From Alsobacter sp045348435 (GTDB lineage Bacteria > Pseudomonadota > Alphaproteobacteria > Rhizobiales > Beijerinckiaceae), in NCBI RefSeq assembly GCF_045348435.1, contig NZ_CP157484.1, positions 3,410,001 through 3,474,000 of the forward strand: a DNA stretch of 64,000 nucleotides. The letters are read 5' to 3'. The notes under the pieces are model-generated. The model saw only the letters and a program-made list of their open reading frames with translations. It did no database searches and was not told the origin of the DNA. The translations under genes and the position numbers were made by a program. Below, one piece after another: positions 8,187 to 15,543 of this stretch; positions within the stretch are counted from its first letter, which is position 1, and each line of letters starts with the position of its first letter.

Positions 8187-8459
8187 CGTACCCTTTCAGC
8201 TTCCGCAGCCTGCCGACTTTCGTCGCGGCCTCCCCCGCGGGTGCGCCGCCTATATATCTTCGCGGCAACCGGCGGGCAATCGTGAAGAAGGGTGCGAAAT
8301 CGTGACGTAAAGCCTGAAATCACGGCGTTTTGACGAAGGACAAGGCGCCTCGCGGCCCTGTGAGGACATTCGGCGCGTTCGCCGCCGTCCACACGCCGGG
8401 GTAGCGGCGCCGGCGACGCGGGTTGCGGGCCGCGACGCCGCCCGCGATTCGCGGCCGCG

Positions 8460-9848
8460 TCAGAACTGGAAGTAGATGAAGTCGTAATTGGCGTCGTCGC
8501 CGATCTTCAGCAGCACGACGATGAACAGCAGCGCCAGCGCCACCGCGACCCACCGCTGCGGCCGCATGCGCTGGCTCAGCATCCAGGCCGTCGGTCCCAG
8601 CATCGAGAACGCCGCCGCCGCCGCCAGCGCCCGCCATTTGAACCCGCTGCCGCTCGGCGCGAAGCCGAACATCGCCGCATAGATCCGCTGCGCCGCCCCG
8701 AAGGTCTCGGCCCGGAACAGCACCCACGTCATCATGACGAACACGAAGGTGAGCGCCCAGCCCGCCGCCGCCGGCATCCTGATCCCGGTGCGTCGCCAGA
8801 GCAGGCCCGCCGCCAGGCCCAGCCCGTGCGCCAGGCCCCAGGCCACGAAGGTGAAGCCCGCGCCGTGCCACAGGCCGCCCAACCCCATGGTGGCCACCAG
8901 GGCCAGCATCTGCCGCGCCAGGCCGTAGCGGTTTCCGCCCAGCGGAATGTAGAGATAGTCGCGCAGGAAGCGCGACAGCGTCATGTGCCAGCGCCGCCAG
9001 AAGTCCTGCAGCGAGGTCGCCCGGTAGGGCGTCTCGAAGTTCTGGGGCAGCTGCACGCCGAACATCAGCGCCAGGCCCAGCGCCATGTCGGTATAGCCCG
9101 AGAAGTCGAAATAGATCTGGAACGTGAAGGCCAGCACGCCCTGCCAGGCGTCCTTCATGGTGACGAGGTCGCCCGAGGCGGCCGCCTTGAACACGGGCTC
9201 GGCGTAGGCCGCCAGCGGATCGCCGATCAGCGTCTTCTTGGCGAGGCCCAGGATCAGGATGGCGAGGCCGCGCGCCACCCGCTCCTCCCAGCCCGGCGCA
9301 TAGGGCTTGAGGTCGAACTGGTGCATGACCTCGCTCCACCGGACTAGCGGCCCGGCGAGCACCTGCGGGAAGAACGCGATGTAGAGCCCGTAGCGGATCA
9401 GGTCGAAGCGCGGGGCCCGCCCGGCCCTGAGGTCCACCAGATACATGATGTGGTGGAAGCTGAAGAAGCTGATGCCGAGCGGCAGGGCGATCTCCAGCTT
9501 GGGGATGGCGACGCCCGGCGCCAGGTTGGCCAGGGAGGCGAAGAAGCCGGCGTATTTGAATACGCCCAGCACGGCCAGGTTCAGCGCGATCGCCAGGACG
9601 ATCAGCCCGTTCTCGTTCCCGGCCCCGGTCTCCCGCTTGCGCACGAAAATCTGGGCGACCAGCCAGTTGATCAGGACCGAGAGGACGAGCAGCGGGATGA
9701 AGCGCCAGTCCCAATAGCCGTAGAACACCACCGACAGCGCCAGCAGAACCGGCAGGCGCGCCTGGGGCGCGTAGCGGGCCGCGGCCGCATGGACGGCCAG
9801 CGCCAGCGGCAGGAACCCGAGAAGAAAGACGAAGGAGTTGAACAGCAT
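8460..9848 (-). CDS. MBOAT family membrane-bound O-acyltransferase (AlgI-like)
   Basis: The 462-residue polytopic membrane protein has about ten hydrophobic segments and the MBOAT signatures QDFWRRWHMTLSRFLRDYLY (residues 281-300, containing H288) and GGLWHGAGFTFVAWGLAHG with the invariant His at 328. AlgI-like members move acetyl groups across the membrane to a partner that O-acetylates exopolysaccharide or other glycans. No AlgJ/AlgX/SGNH partner is next to it, so the substrate is unknown. It stands alone between dksA and a long repeat-rich non-coding region. Confidence 0.9.
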   Translation of the reverse strand: MLFNSFVFLLGFLPLALAVHAAAARYAPQARLPVLLALSVVFYGYWDWRFIPLLVLSVLINWLVAQIFVRKRETGAGNENGLIVLAIALNLAVLGVFKYAGFFASLANLAPGVAIPKLEIALPLGISFFSFHHIMYLVDLRAGRAPRFDLIRYGLYIAFFPQVLAGPLVRWSEVMHQFDLKPYAPGWEERVARGLAILILGLAKKTLIGDPLAAYAEPVFKAAASGDLVTMKDAWQGVLAFTFQIYFDFSGYTDMALGLALMFGVQLPQNFETPYRATSLQDFWRRWHMTLSRFLRDYLYIPLGGNRYGLARQMLALVATMGLGGLWHGAGFTFVAWGLAHGLGLAAGLLWRRTGIRMPAAAGWALTFVFVMMTWVLFRAETFGAAQRIYAAMFGFAPSGSGFKWRALAAAAAFSMLGPTAWMLSQRMRPQRWVAVALALLFIVVLLKIGDDANYDFIYFQF

Positions 9849-10028
9849 GTCTGGTCCACGCCCGCGCTCGCCATGGCGCCGGCCCTTGACGCCGCCCCGA
9901 CCGCTCCCGGCGGGCCGGGCGCAGATGGGCCGAAACGGCGGCCTGCGTCAACCTTGACGAGCGCCACGGCGAGCCCCGCACGGCATTCGGCCGAGCCCCG
10001 CAACTTCCCCGCAACGCTTGGCCGCTCC

Positions 10029-10144
10029 CGTCATCCCCGGCGGCGCGGGGCGCCGGGACGGGATCCAGAAGGGTTCGGGCGAGGCGCCCTTCGCCCGGCC
10101 TTTCTGGATCCCCTTCCCGCGCCTGCGGCGCGCCGGGGATGACG
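10029..10144. repeat. Palindromic intergenic repeat, copy 1
   Basis: The 116-bp element begins CGTCATCCCCGGC and ends with its complement GCCGGGGATGACG. Inside is a second inverted pair, GGATCCAGAAAGG-like arms around an unpaired centre rich in CGCCC/GGGCG, so the whole unit can fold into one long cruciform or stem. Copy 2 lies 82 bp further on in the same orientation and is nearly identical. It resembles the abundant extragenic palindromes of Hyphomicrobiales genomes. No ORF or transposase is associated. Confidence 0.8.
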
Positions 10145-10226
10145 GGGGTGTGGGGAAAGGCCGCAATTGCGCCCCCTCGCCCCGGAACGGGGAGAGGGCT
10201 GGGGTGAGGGGCGGCGGGTCAGCCTC

Positions 10227-10343
10227 CGTCATCCCCGGCGGCGCGCAGCGCCGGGACGAGGATCCAGAACGGTTCGGGCGGGGCGCCCTTCGCCCGGCCT
10301 TTCTGGATCCCCTTCCCGCGCCTTCGGCGCGCCGGGGATGACG
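10227..10343. repeat. Palindromic intergenic repeat, copy 2
   Basis: This 117-bp unit has the same outer arms (CGTCATCCCCGGC ... GCCGGGGATGACG) and the same inner GGATCCAGAA/TTCTGGATCC pair as copy 1, with a handful of substitutions in the centre. Both copies are in the same orientation. A truncated trace of the outer arm (CGTCATCCCCGGG) recurs at 37348-37360 upstream of the MoxR gene. Confidence 0.8.
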
Positions 10344-10379
10344 GGGGATTTTTGAGGGCCTAGCCGCGGGACGCACGTT

Positions 10380-10508
10380 TATCTCCGCGGCCTTTCGGCC
10401 CGGAGAGATAGGTGGAGGGCGGCGCGGAGCGGCGACGCTGGGGACCCCACGGCGAGTGGGGTGGGTAGAGTGGAAGCCGGGAGGCCGCCAGGCCCCGCCG
10501 CTCCGCGC
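10380..10508. other. Structured non-coding segment, possible RNA or degenerate repeat
   Basis: Three nested or adjacent dyads are visible. TATCTC/GAGATA (10380-10385 with 10405-10410) encloses GGCC-tttc-GGCC. A perfect 13-bp pair GCGCGGAGCGGCG/CGCCGCTCCGCGC (10422-10434 with 10496-10508) encloses a perfect 7-bp hairpin ACCCCAC-ggcga-GTGGGGT (10444-10462). The arrangement suggests a folded transcript or mobile palindrome; there is no coding potential. Confidence 0.4.
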
Positions 10509-10713
10509 GCAGCGTTGGAGGACGACAGGAAGATCCCGGGGCGCTTTCAGCCCCTTCGCGTTGTCGCTAGTCGGACCTTGTCTTTCGTCCGCCGCCTCGA
10601 CCGGGTCGTGAGCCCGGCTTTGACGGCCGCCGCCCCCGATCCACATCCGTCACGCTGCAGACGCCCCTCCGTGGACCGGAGCGACGCCAACTTAGGAATA
10701 TTTTCTGGATCTG

Positions 10714-11145
10714 TCAAGCGGCGTCGCGTTGCCCCCCGGCGCGGGCGAGCTTGGCGAGCTCCACTTCGGCGCGCAGCTCGATCTGGGCGAGCACGTCGTC
10801 AAGGCCGGGGTCGTCGGTGCCGTCCCGGCGCTCGGCCAGCTGCTGCTTGAGCCCGACGAGGTCGGACGCGCCGATCCGGCCCGCCAGCAGGCCGGCCTTG
10901 AGCCGGTCGAGCGATGCCAGGAGGTCGCGGCCGCGCTTGGCCACCTTGCGCTTGCGGACGAGCGGGTCGCCGTCCGACTGCAGCACGAGCAGCGCCTCGA
11001 TGCCGCCGAGCGACGCCGCCGGGGCGGCGCCCTGGGCCGGGCGCGCGGCGGGCCCTCCGCCGTCCAGCGCGAAAGCGGCCCCGCCTCCCCTCCTGCCGAG
11101 GGTCGCGGCGGGCGTTCCGATCGGCGGCTTGCCATCGATGCGCAT
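10714..11145 (-). CDS. fliX: Flagellar assembly regulator FliX
   Basis: The 143-residue protein fits the alphaproteobacterial FliX family: a glycine-rich N-terminus starting MRIDGKPPIG, then SLGGIEALLVLQ (about residues 45-56), RGRDLLASLDRLKAGLLAG and the C-terminal LAQIELRAEVELAKLAR. In Caulobacter FliX controls the sigma-54 activator FlbD and so links basal-body assembly to late gene transcription. Its presence beside four sigma-54 promoters here supports the same circuit. It is divergent from flgI, and a perfect CtrA-type box lies 40 bp upstream of its start. Confidence 0.88.
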   Translation of the reverse strand: MRIDGKPPIGTPAATLGRRGGGAAFALDGGGPAARPAQGAAPAASLGGIEALLVLQSDGDPLVRKRKVAKRGRDLLASLDRLKAGLLAGRIGASDLVGLKQQLAERRDGTDDPGLDDVLAQIELRAEVELAKLARAGGQRDAA

Positions 11146-11184
11146 GCGGACGGTCTCCTTGACGCCACCCTTTGGCCGCCATGG

Positions 11185-11199
11185 TTAAGGCTGCGTTAA
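11185..11199 (-). promoter_or_regulatory. CtrA-type box TTAA-N7-TTAA upstream of fliX
   Basis: TTAAGGCTGCGTTAA is an exact TTAA-N7-TTAA full site, 40-54 bp upstream of the fliX ATG. Caulobacter fliX is a CtrA-dependent class II gene, so the position is as expected. It is the second perfect box in the flagellar locus (the other is at 3989). Binding is inferred from pattern. Confidence 0.6.
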
Positions 11200-11315
11200 A
11201 GGCAGGGCAAAAGCTGCCGCCCAGGGGCGCCGATTCCTCCGCGACCGCCCGGCCTGGCTGAGGCCGGGTTACGACGATCGTGAGCATTTTCAACGATCTG
11301 CGCCGCGGCCGACGG

Positions 11316-11331
11316 TGGCACGCGTCTCGCA
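11316..11331 (+). promoter_or_regulatory. Sigma-54 promoter of flgI operon
   Basis: TGGCACGCGTCTCGCA matches the sigma-54 -24/-12 element with GG-N10-GC spacing; one mismatch (TCGC for TTGC) in the -12 part. Transcription would begin near 11342, about 21 nt before the flgI ATG at 11363. This excludes the upstream in-frame GTG at 11315 as a start. Confidence 0.78.
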
Positions 11332-11362
11332 ACCCCGTCAGGGTCTCGAACACGTGGCCCCC

Positions 11363-12487
11363 ATGATCCGCACTTTCGCCCGCTTCGCCTGCCTCGCCGC
11401 CGCCCTCGCCGCGCCGCTATGCGCCGCGGGGCCCGCTTCGGCCGCGTCGTCGCGCATCAAGGACATCGCCTCCATCGAGGGCGTGCGGCAGAACCAGCTC
11501 GTCGGCTACGGCATCGTGGTGGGGCTGAACGGCACGGGCGACACGCTGAACAACTCGCCCTTCACCAAGCAGTCCGGCACCGCGATGCTGGAGCGGCTGG
11601 GCGTGAACATCAAGGGCGCGAACATGCGCACCGCCAACATGGCGGCCGTGATCGTGACCGCCAACCTGCCGCCCTTCAGCGCCCAGGGCACCCGCATCGA
11701 CATCACGGTCTCGTCGCTGGGCGACGCCAAGAGCCTGCAGGGCGGAACCCTCATGGCGACCCCGCTGCTGGGCGCGGACGGCGAGGTCTATGCGGTGGCG
11801 CAGGGCTCGGTGGCGATCTCCGGCTTCTCCGCCGAGGGCGACGCCGCCAAGGTGACGCGCGGCGTGCCGACCGTGGGACGCATCGCCGGCGGCGCGCTGA
11901 TCGAGCGCGAGATCGAATATGCGCTGCGGGCGCAAAAGACGCTGCGCCTGGCGCTGCGCAATCCGGACTTCACCACCGCGCGCCGCATGGCCGCCGCCAT
12001 CAACGACTTCATGGGCGCCGACGCTGCCGAACCCACCGACCCCTCCACGGTGGCGATCCAGATCCCGCCGAACTTCCGCGGCAACATGGTGCAGCTGCTC
12101 ACCGAGATCGAGCAGCTGCGCGTCGACCCGGACCAGGGCGCCAAGGTCGTCATCGACGAGCGCTCGGGCATCATCGTGATGGGCAAGGACGTGCGCGTCT
12201 CCACCGTGGCGGTGGCGCAGGGCAACCTGACGGTGACCATCACCGAGCAGCCGGTGGTCAGCCAGCCGGCCCCGCTCAGCAGCGGCCAGACCGTGGTGGT
12301 CCCCCGCACGGGCGTGACGGTGAACACCGGCGAGGGCAACAAGCTGGCGCTGGTCAAGGAGGGCGTGACCCTGCGCGAGCTCGTCGACGGGCTGAACGCG
12401 CTCGGCATCGGGCCGCGCGACCTCATCGCCATCCTGCAGGCCATCAAGGCCGCGGGCGCGCTCCAAGCCGACATCGAGGTGATGTGA
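11363..12487 (+). CDS. flgI: Flagellar P-ring protein FlgI
   Basis: The 374-residue protein is the periplasmic P-ring subunit. A Sec signal (cleavage after ASA near residue 27) is followed by the strongly conserved RIKDIASIEGVRQNQLVGYG, VVGLNGTGDTL and NMAAVIVTANLPPF. The C-terminus has the family ending LNALGIGPRDLIAILQAIKAAGALQAD (split here by residue ranges 347-370). The gene heads the flgI-flgJ-flgN-like operon and its stop shares a base with the flgJ ATG (TGATG). Confidence 0.97.
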   Translation: MIRTFARFACLAAALAAPLCAAGPASAASSRIKDIASIEGVRQNQLVGYGIVVGLNGTGDTLNNSPFTKQSGTAMLERLGVNIKGANMRTANMAAVIVTANLPPFSAQGTRIDITVSSLGDAKSLQGGTLMATPLLGADGEVYAVAQGSVAISGFSAEGDAAKVTRGVPTVGRIAGGALIEREIEYALRAQKTLRLALRNPDFTTARRMAAAINDFMGADAAEPTDPSTVAIQIPPNFRGNMVQLLTEIEQLRVDPDQGAKVVIDERSGIIVMGKDVRVSTVAVAQGNLTVTITEQPVVSQPAPLSSGQTVVVPRTGVTVNTGEGNKLALVKEGVTLRELVDGLNALGIGPRDLIAILQAIKAAGALQADIEVM

Positions 12488-12897
12488 TGGCGTCCTTCGT
12501 ACTTCCGGCCGCCGGCGCGGGGGCTCACGCCCTGGCTTCGGGCAAGATCCTCTCTTCCGAGCGGGACCCGAAGCTGCAGAAGACCGCGCAGGACTTCGAG
12601 ACCATGTTCCTGGAGAACAGCTTCAGCCAGATGTTCGCGGGCCTGCAGGGCGAGGGCCCGCTCGGCGCCTCGGGCGCGGGCGCCGACATCTATCGCGGCA
12701 TGCTCACGCAGGAATACGCCAAGACGGTCGCCAAGTCCGGCGGCGTCGGCGTGTCCGACAGCATCTATCGCGAGCTCCTGAAGATGCAGGAAGGCCGCCG
12801 CGGCGGCGCCTCCGCCGGTCTCGCCGCCGCGCGGTCGCTGTCGCAGACGCAGCCGCTCCCGTCCGCCCCGACCCTGGGAGGCTCCCATGGCGCCTGA
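12487..12897 (+). CDS. flgJ: Rod-binding protein FlgJ, N-terminal type (no muramidase domain)
   Basis: The 136-residue protein corresponds only to the rod-binding domain of enterobacterial FlgJ: KLQKTAQDFETMFLENSFSQ (residues about 31-50) and IYRGMLTQEYAKTVAKSGGVG (about 70-90, a contiguous stretch). The peptidoglycan hydrolase domain of E. coli FlgJ is absent, which is normal in alphaproteobacteria where a separate lytic enzyme is recruited. It is coupled to flgI and overlaps the next gene by 11 bases. Confidence 0.9.
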   Translation: MASFVLPAAGAGAHALASGKILSSERDPKLQKTAQDFETMFLENSFSQMFAGLQGEGPLGASGAGADIYRGMLTQEYAKTVAKSGGVGVSDSIYRELLKMQEGRRGGASAGLAAARSLSQTQPLPSAPTLGGSHGA

Positions 12898-13360
12898 TCG
12901 CGCTCGCGTCCCCAACATCGCGTCCGCCGCCGAGGCCGACCGCTTCGCCGCCGGCCTGATCGACGTCATGGCGTCGCTCCAGCGCGTCATCGGCGAGGAA
13001 ACCGGACTGTTGAAGGCCTCCCGCCTGCGCGAGGCCGCCGGCCTGACCGAGGCCAAGACGGACGCCTCCAGGCATTATGTGCATGCCCTCGAGGCGCTGC
13101 GCGCCAACGCCGTCGCGCTCGCCCGATGGGCCCCGGCGGCGGTGCCGCGGATCAAGGCCGCCCAGGCCAGCCTGTCCGACGCGCTGCAGCTCAACATGGC
13201 CGTGATCGCGACCGCGCGCTCGGTCTCGGAGACGATCGTGCGCAGCCTCGCCCAGGAGGTCGCGGCCCCGCGGACGCTCACCACCTACGGCGCGGCGGGC
13301 GCGGCCAACCGGCCGGCGCGGCCCGCGGCGACGCCGCTGCTGGTGTCCCGCTCGCTCTGA
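12887..13360 (+). CDS. FlgN-like flagellar export chaperone
   Basis: The 157-residue all-helical protein resembles the FlgN/FlbY-type chaperones of hook-associated proteins: a long N-terminal helix (DRFAAGLIDVMASLQRVIGE), a basic middle with EETGLLKASRLREAAGLTEAK, and a helical hairpin before a disordered tail. FlgN proteins keep FlgK and FlgL export-competent. The sequence is too diverged for a firm name, but position in the flgI-flgJ operon supports it. The start overlaps flgJ by 11 bases. Confidence 0.7.
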   Translation: MAPDRARVPNIASAAEADRFAAGLIDVMASLQRVIGEETGLLKASRLREAAGLTEAKTDASRHYVHALEALRANAVALARWAPAAVPRIKAAQASLSDALQLNMAVIATARSVSETIVRSLAQEVAAPRTLTTYGAAGAANRPARPAATPLLVSRSL

Positions 13361-13507
13361 CCTTGCCGATTCTTTTTCTGCAGCGAACGGCTTACACTCG
13401 CCGCGCGTGTATTTTACCATCTTTGCTTACTTAGGATTCAGTTTTACACGCTAAGGTCGCGTCTATGCCGCCCAGAATCGGGTCGCGCTTGTCGAGAGGA
13501 TTTCGAC

Positions 13508-13891
13508 ATGGATATCGGCCTCACCCCCCGGCCGGTCGCCAGCGTCGGAACGCCCGTTCGCACGGAGCCGTTGCCGCCGCCTGACGCCGTCGCCACAGAC
13601 CTGCCGCCTGCCGCCGCCGTGACGGCGTCCCCCGACGCCGCGCAGGTGCGCGTCGACCTGTCGCGCGGCTCGCAGAGCATCCAGGATCTCGAAGTGGCCG
13701 TGCGCGAGACCATCAAGCGCAACCTCCTGCTCGATCCCGAGACCCGCCAGGTCGTCTACAAGGCGGTCGACACGCGCTCCGGCCAGACGGTGGAGCAGAT
13801 CCCCGACGAGGCGCTCCTGAAGCTGCGCGCCTATGTGCGGGCGAACGCCCAGGCCGGCGAAGCCAAGCCTTCGGCCGAGATGACGGCCTAG
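13508..13891 (+). CDS. flaG: FlaG family protein
   Basis: The 127-residue protein has a disordered proline/alanine-rich N-terminal half and a compact C-terminal domain (about 60-115) with NLLLDPETRQVVYKAVDTRS followed by GQTVEQIPDEALLKLRAYV, the FlaG pattern of paired strands and a helix. FlaG proteins affect filament length or flagellin handling; the mechanism is not settled. It is preceded by an A/T-rich 147-bp gap (13361-13507) likely to hold its promoter and lies just before the flagellin array. RBS GAGAGGA is close to the ATG. Confidence 0.8.
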   Translation: MDIGLTPRPVASVGTPVRTEPLPPPDAVATDLPPAAAVTASPDAAQVRVDLSRGSQSIQDLEVAVRETIKRNLLLDPETRQVVYKAVDTRSGQTVEQIPDEALLKLRAYVRANAQAGEAKPSAEMTA

Positions 13892-14098
13892 AAATGAAAC
13901 GGTAAGCATCCGGGCCTTCGGCAGGAATGCGCCGCAGCCGCGACGCCGCAACCCTGTATTCACAAACGAGAGCATGACCCGTAGCGCATTTTTAACCTTA
14001 CCGGTATCTGTTTTTACCATGTTGATTGTTGCAAAGTCTTGTTATTCATAACCGACGTAAACGATATTTCTTTGACAGGCGTTAGACCGCGGCGTGAT

Positions 14099-14143
14099 CA
14101 ATTCTTGGCAACAACCAGGACGGTTGTGCGAGTCCAAGAATTG
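14099..14143 (+). promoter_or_regulatory. Two-tier hairpin in the leader of flagellin 1
   Basis: CAATTCTTGG (14099-14108) pairs perfectly with CCAAGAATTG (14134-14143). Inside it ACAACC (14111-14116) pairs with GGTTGT (14122-14127) around a 5-nt loop. The outer stem ends 10 nt before the flagellin 1 ATG and takes in the first G of the GGA at 14142-14144 that would act as ribosome-binding site. FlbT is known to act on flagellin leaders in Caulobacter, so this is a candidate target. Confidence 0.65.
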
Positions 14144-14153
14144 GAAACCAACC

Positions 14154-15470
14154 ATGCCCATCACTCTCTCCTCATCGATCACCCAGAGCCTGAAGGCGCT
14201 GTCTCAGATTCAGGACGACTCGAACCAGTCGACCCTGCGCATTTCGACCGGCAAGAAGATCAACTCGGCCATGGACGGCGCGGCGACCTACATGCTCGCC
14301 AAGACCATGGACGACCGCGCGAGCCTGCTGAACAAGGTCAATGACGGGATCAAGACGTCGATGGCCACGCTCAAGCTCGCCGAAACCTCTTGCGACACGA
14401 TCGTCGACTATCTGACCAAAGCGCAGAAGGCCATGCAGGCGGCGAGCGCTACTTCGACCTCGGCCACCTCCGCACCGGTCTCCACTGCGTCGTTCAGCGC
14501 AACTGTGACTGGCGCCACCGCGCTCAACGCCGGAATGTTCGAGGACGGGGACGTCCTGAAGATCTCGGCGGGCGCCGGAACGACGCAGGTGTCGATGTCC
14601 ATCAAGGTCGTCACGGCGTTCGGCGGCGCCTTGGGCGGCCAACTCGGCGACGGCAGCGATGGAAACCCGCTGGAGGTCAGGAACATCACCGACGTGATCA
14701 ACACGATCAACGGATTCTCGGGATGGACAAGCGGCGCCCGTGTGACCGCATCGCTTTCGGGCGGCCGACTGCAAATGAATTCGAACCAGGACATGACCAT
14801 CCAGCAAACGGCGAATGTCGGCACGGCCCAGAGCCTTGGCTCAATGCTGTCTGTTTCGGGCGTGAGCACTCCGACAGGCATCACGGGCACGCTGGGCGGC
14901 AACGTCGTGTCGTTCGCGGTTCCTTCGGCCACCAGCTCCGCAAACGCCCGCAAGACTGCAGCCGATCTGTTCCGCAATACGCTCGACTCGGTGTTCAACC
15001 TCGTGCAGGACGCGCAGATCAGCGGCGTCAACATGTTGAAGGGCGACAAGCTCAGCGTGGCCCTGAATGAATCCTACACGACCAAGTTCGACATCCAGTT
15101 CGGCGCTTCGGACCCCAATACTCTGGGCCTGAACTGGGACACCACGACGAAGAAGTCATCTTTGGCGTCGGGTGATTTCCAGAGCGATCCTGAGTTGGCC
15201 ACCGCGATTACGAAGATCACCTCCGCGATCACGACGATAAAGGATAGGCAGACGCAAATTTCGGACCGCGCTTCGCTGCTCAACATGCGCGCGGACTACA
15301 ACGCCTTCCTGCAGAAGTCGCTCGCCGAGGCCAGCGACGCCTTGACGGCGGCCGACATCGCCGAGGAAACCGCCAAGCGCAACCAGGCGGAGACTTCCGC
15401 CCAGTTCACGATCAACTCGATCACGTCGAGCCAGCGCATGGACCAGGCCCTCCTGTCGCTGCTGCGCTGA
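14154..15470 (+). CDS. Flagellin 1 (divergent type)
   Basis: The 438-residue flagellin has the N-terminal D0/D1 helices (LRISTGKKINSAMDGAATYM at about 28-47) and the C-terminal helices ending MDQALLSLLR. It is clearly diverged from flagellins 3-5 (SMATLKLAETSCDTIVDYL replaces the AVQTIQAASKGID type). It contains one cysteine, C80, in the D1 helix; the other four flagellins have none. It is followed by a hairpin and its own flaF paralogue. In Caulobacter a divergent flagellin (FljJ) acts with FlbT as a translational co-repressor; that role is possible but unproven here. Confidence 0.93.
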   Translation: MPITLSSSITQSLKALSQIQDDSNQSTLRISTGKKINSAMDGAATYMLAKTMDDRASLLNKVNDGIKTSMATLKLAETSCDTIVDYLTKAQKAMQAASATSTSATSAPVSTASFSATVTGATALNAGMFEDGDVLKISAGAGTTQVSMSIKVVTAFGGALGGQLGDGSDGNPLEVRNITDVINTINGFSGWTSGARVTASLSGGRLQMNSNQDMTIQQTANVGTAQSLGSMLSVSGVSTPTGITGTLGGNVVSFAVPSATSSANARKTAADLFRNTLDSVFNLVQDAQISGVNMLKGDKLSVALNESYTTKFDIQFGASDPNTLGLNWDTTTKKSSLASGDFQSDPELATAITKITSAITTIKDRQTQISDRASLLNMRADYNAFLQKSLAEASDALTAADIAEETAKRNQAETSAQFTINSITSSQRMDQALLSLLR

Positions 15471-15490
15471 GCGCATCGTCCGGCGTTGAT

Positions 15491-15513
15491 GCGGGGGCCT
15501 GCGCGGCCCCCGC
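15491..15513. other. Intercistronic hairpin between flagellin 1 and flaF1
   Basis: GCGGGGGCC and GGCCCCCGC form a perfect 9-bp GC stem with a 5-nt loop. No T tract follows. It may protect the 3' end of the flagellin message or attenuate transcription into flaF1. Equivalent hairpins follow flagellins 2 and 5. Confidence 0.5.
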
Positions 15514-15543
15514 CAGATCCCCTGCTGTTCCCAAGGACCCGTG

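Larger units (their letters stand above)
9849..10713. other. 865-bp non-coding region with palindromic repeats
   Basis: No convincing gene was found between the MBOAT gene and fliX. The frames open here have arginine/proline-rich compositions typical of chance frames in GC-rich DNA. The stretch holds two copies of a long palindromic repeat (10029-10144 and 10227-10343), a G/C-rich imperfect dyad between them (10170-10212), and a further structured segment at 10380-10508. The last part, 10560-10713, shows nothing recognisable. Confidence 0.6.

Noticed and set aside
10029..10343. Insertion sequence or miniature transposon
   Set aside because: The elements are palindromic with no ORF and no flanking target duplication visible. 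They fit extragenic palindromic repeats better.
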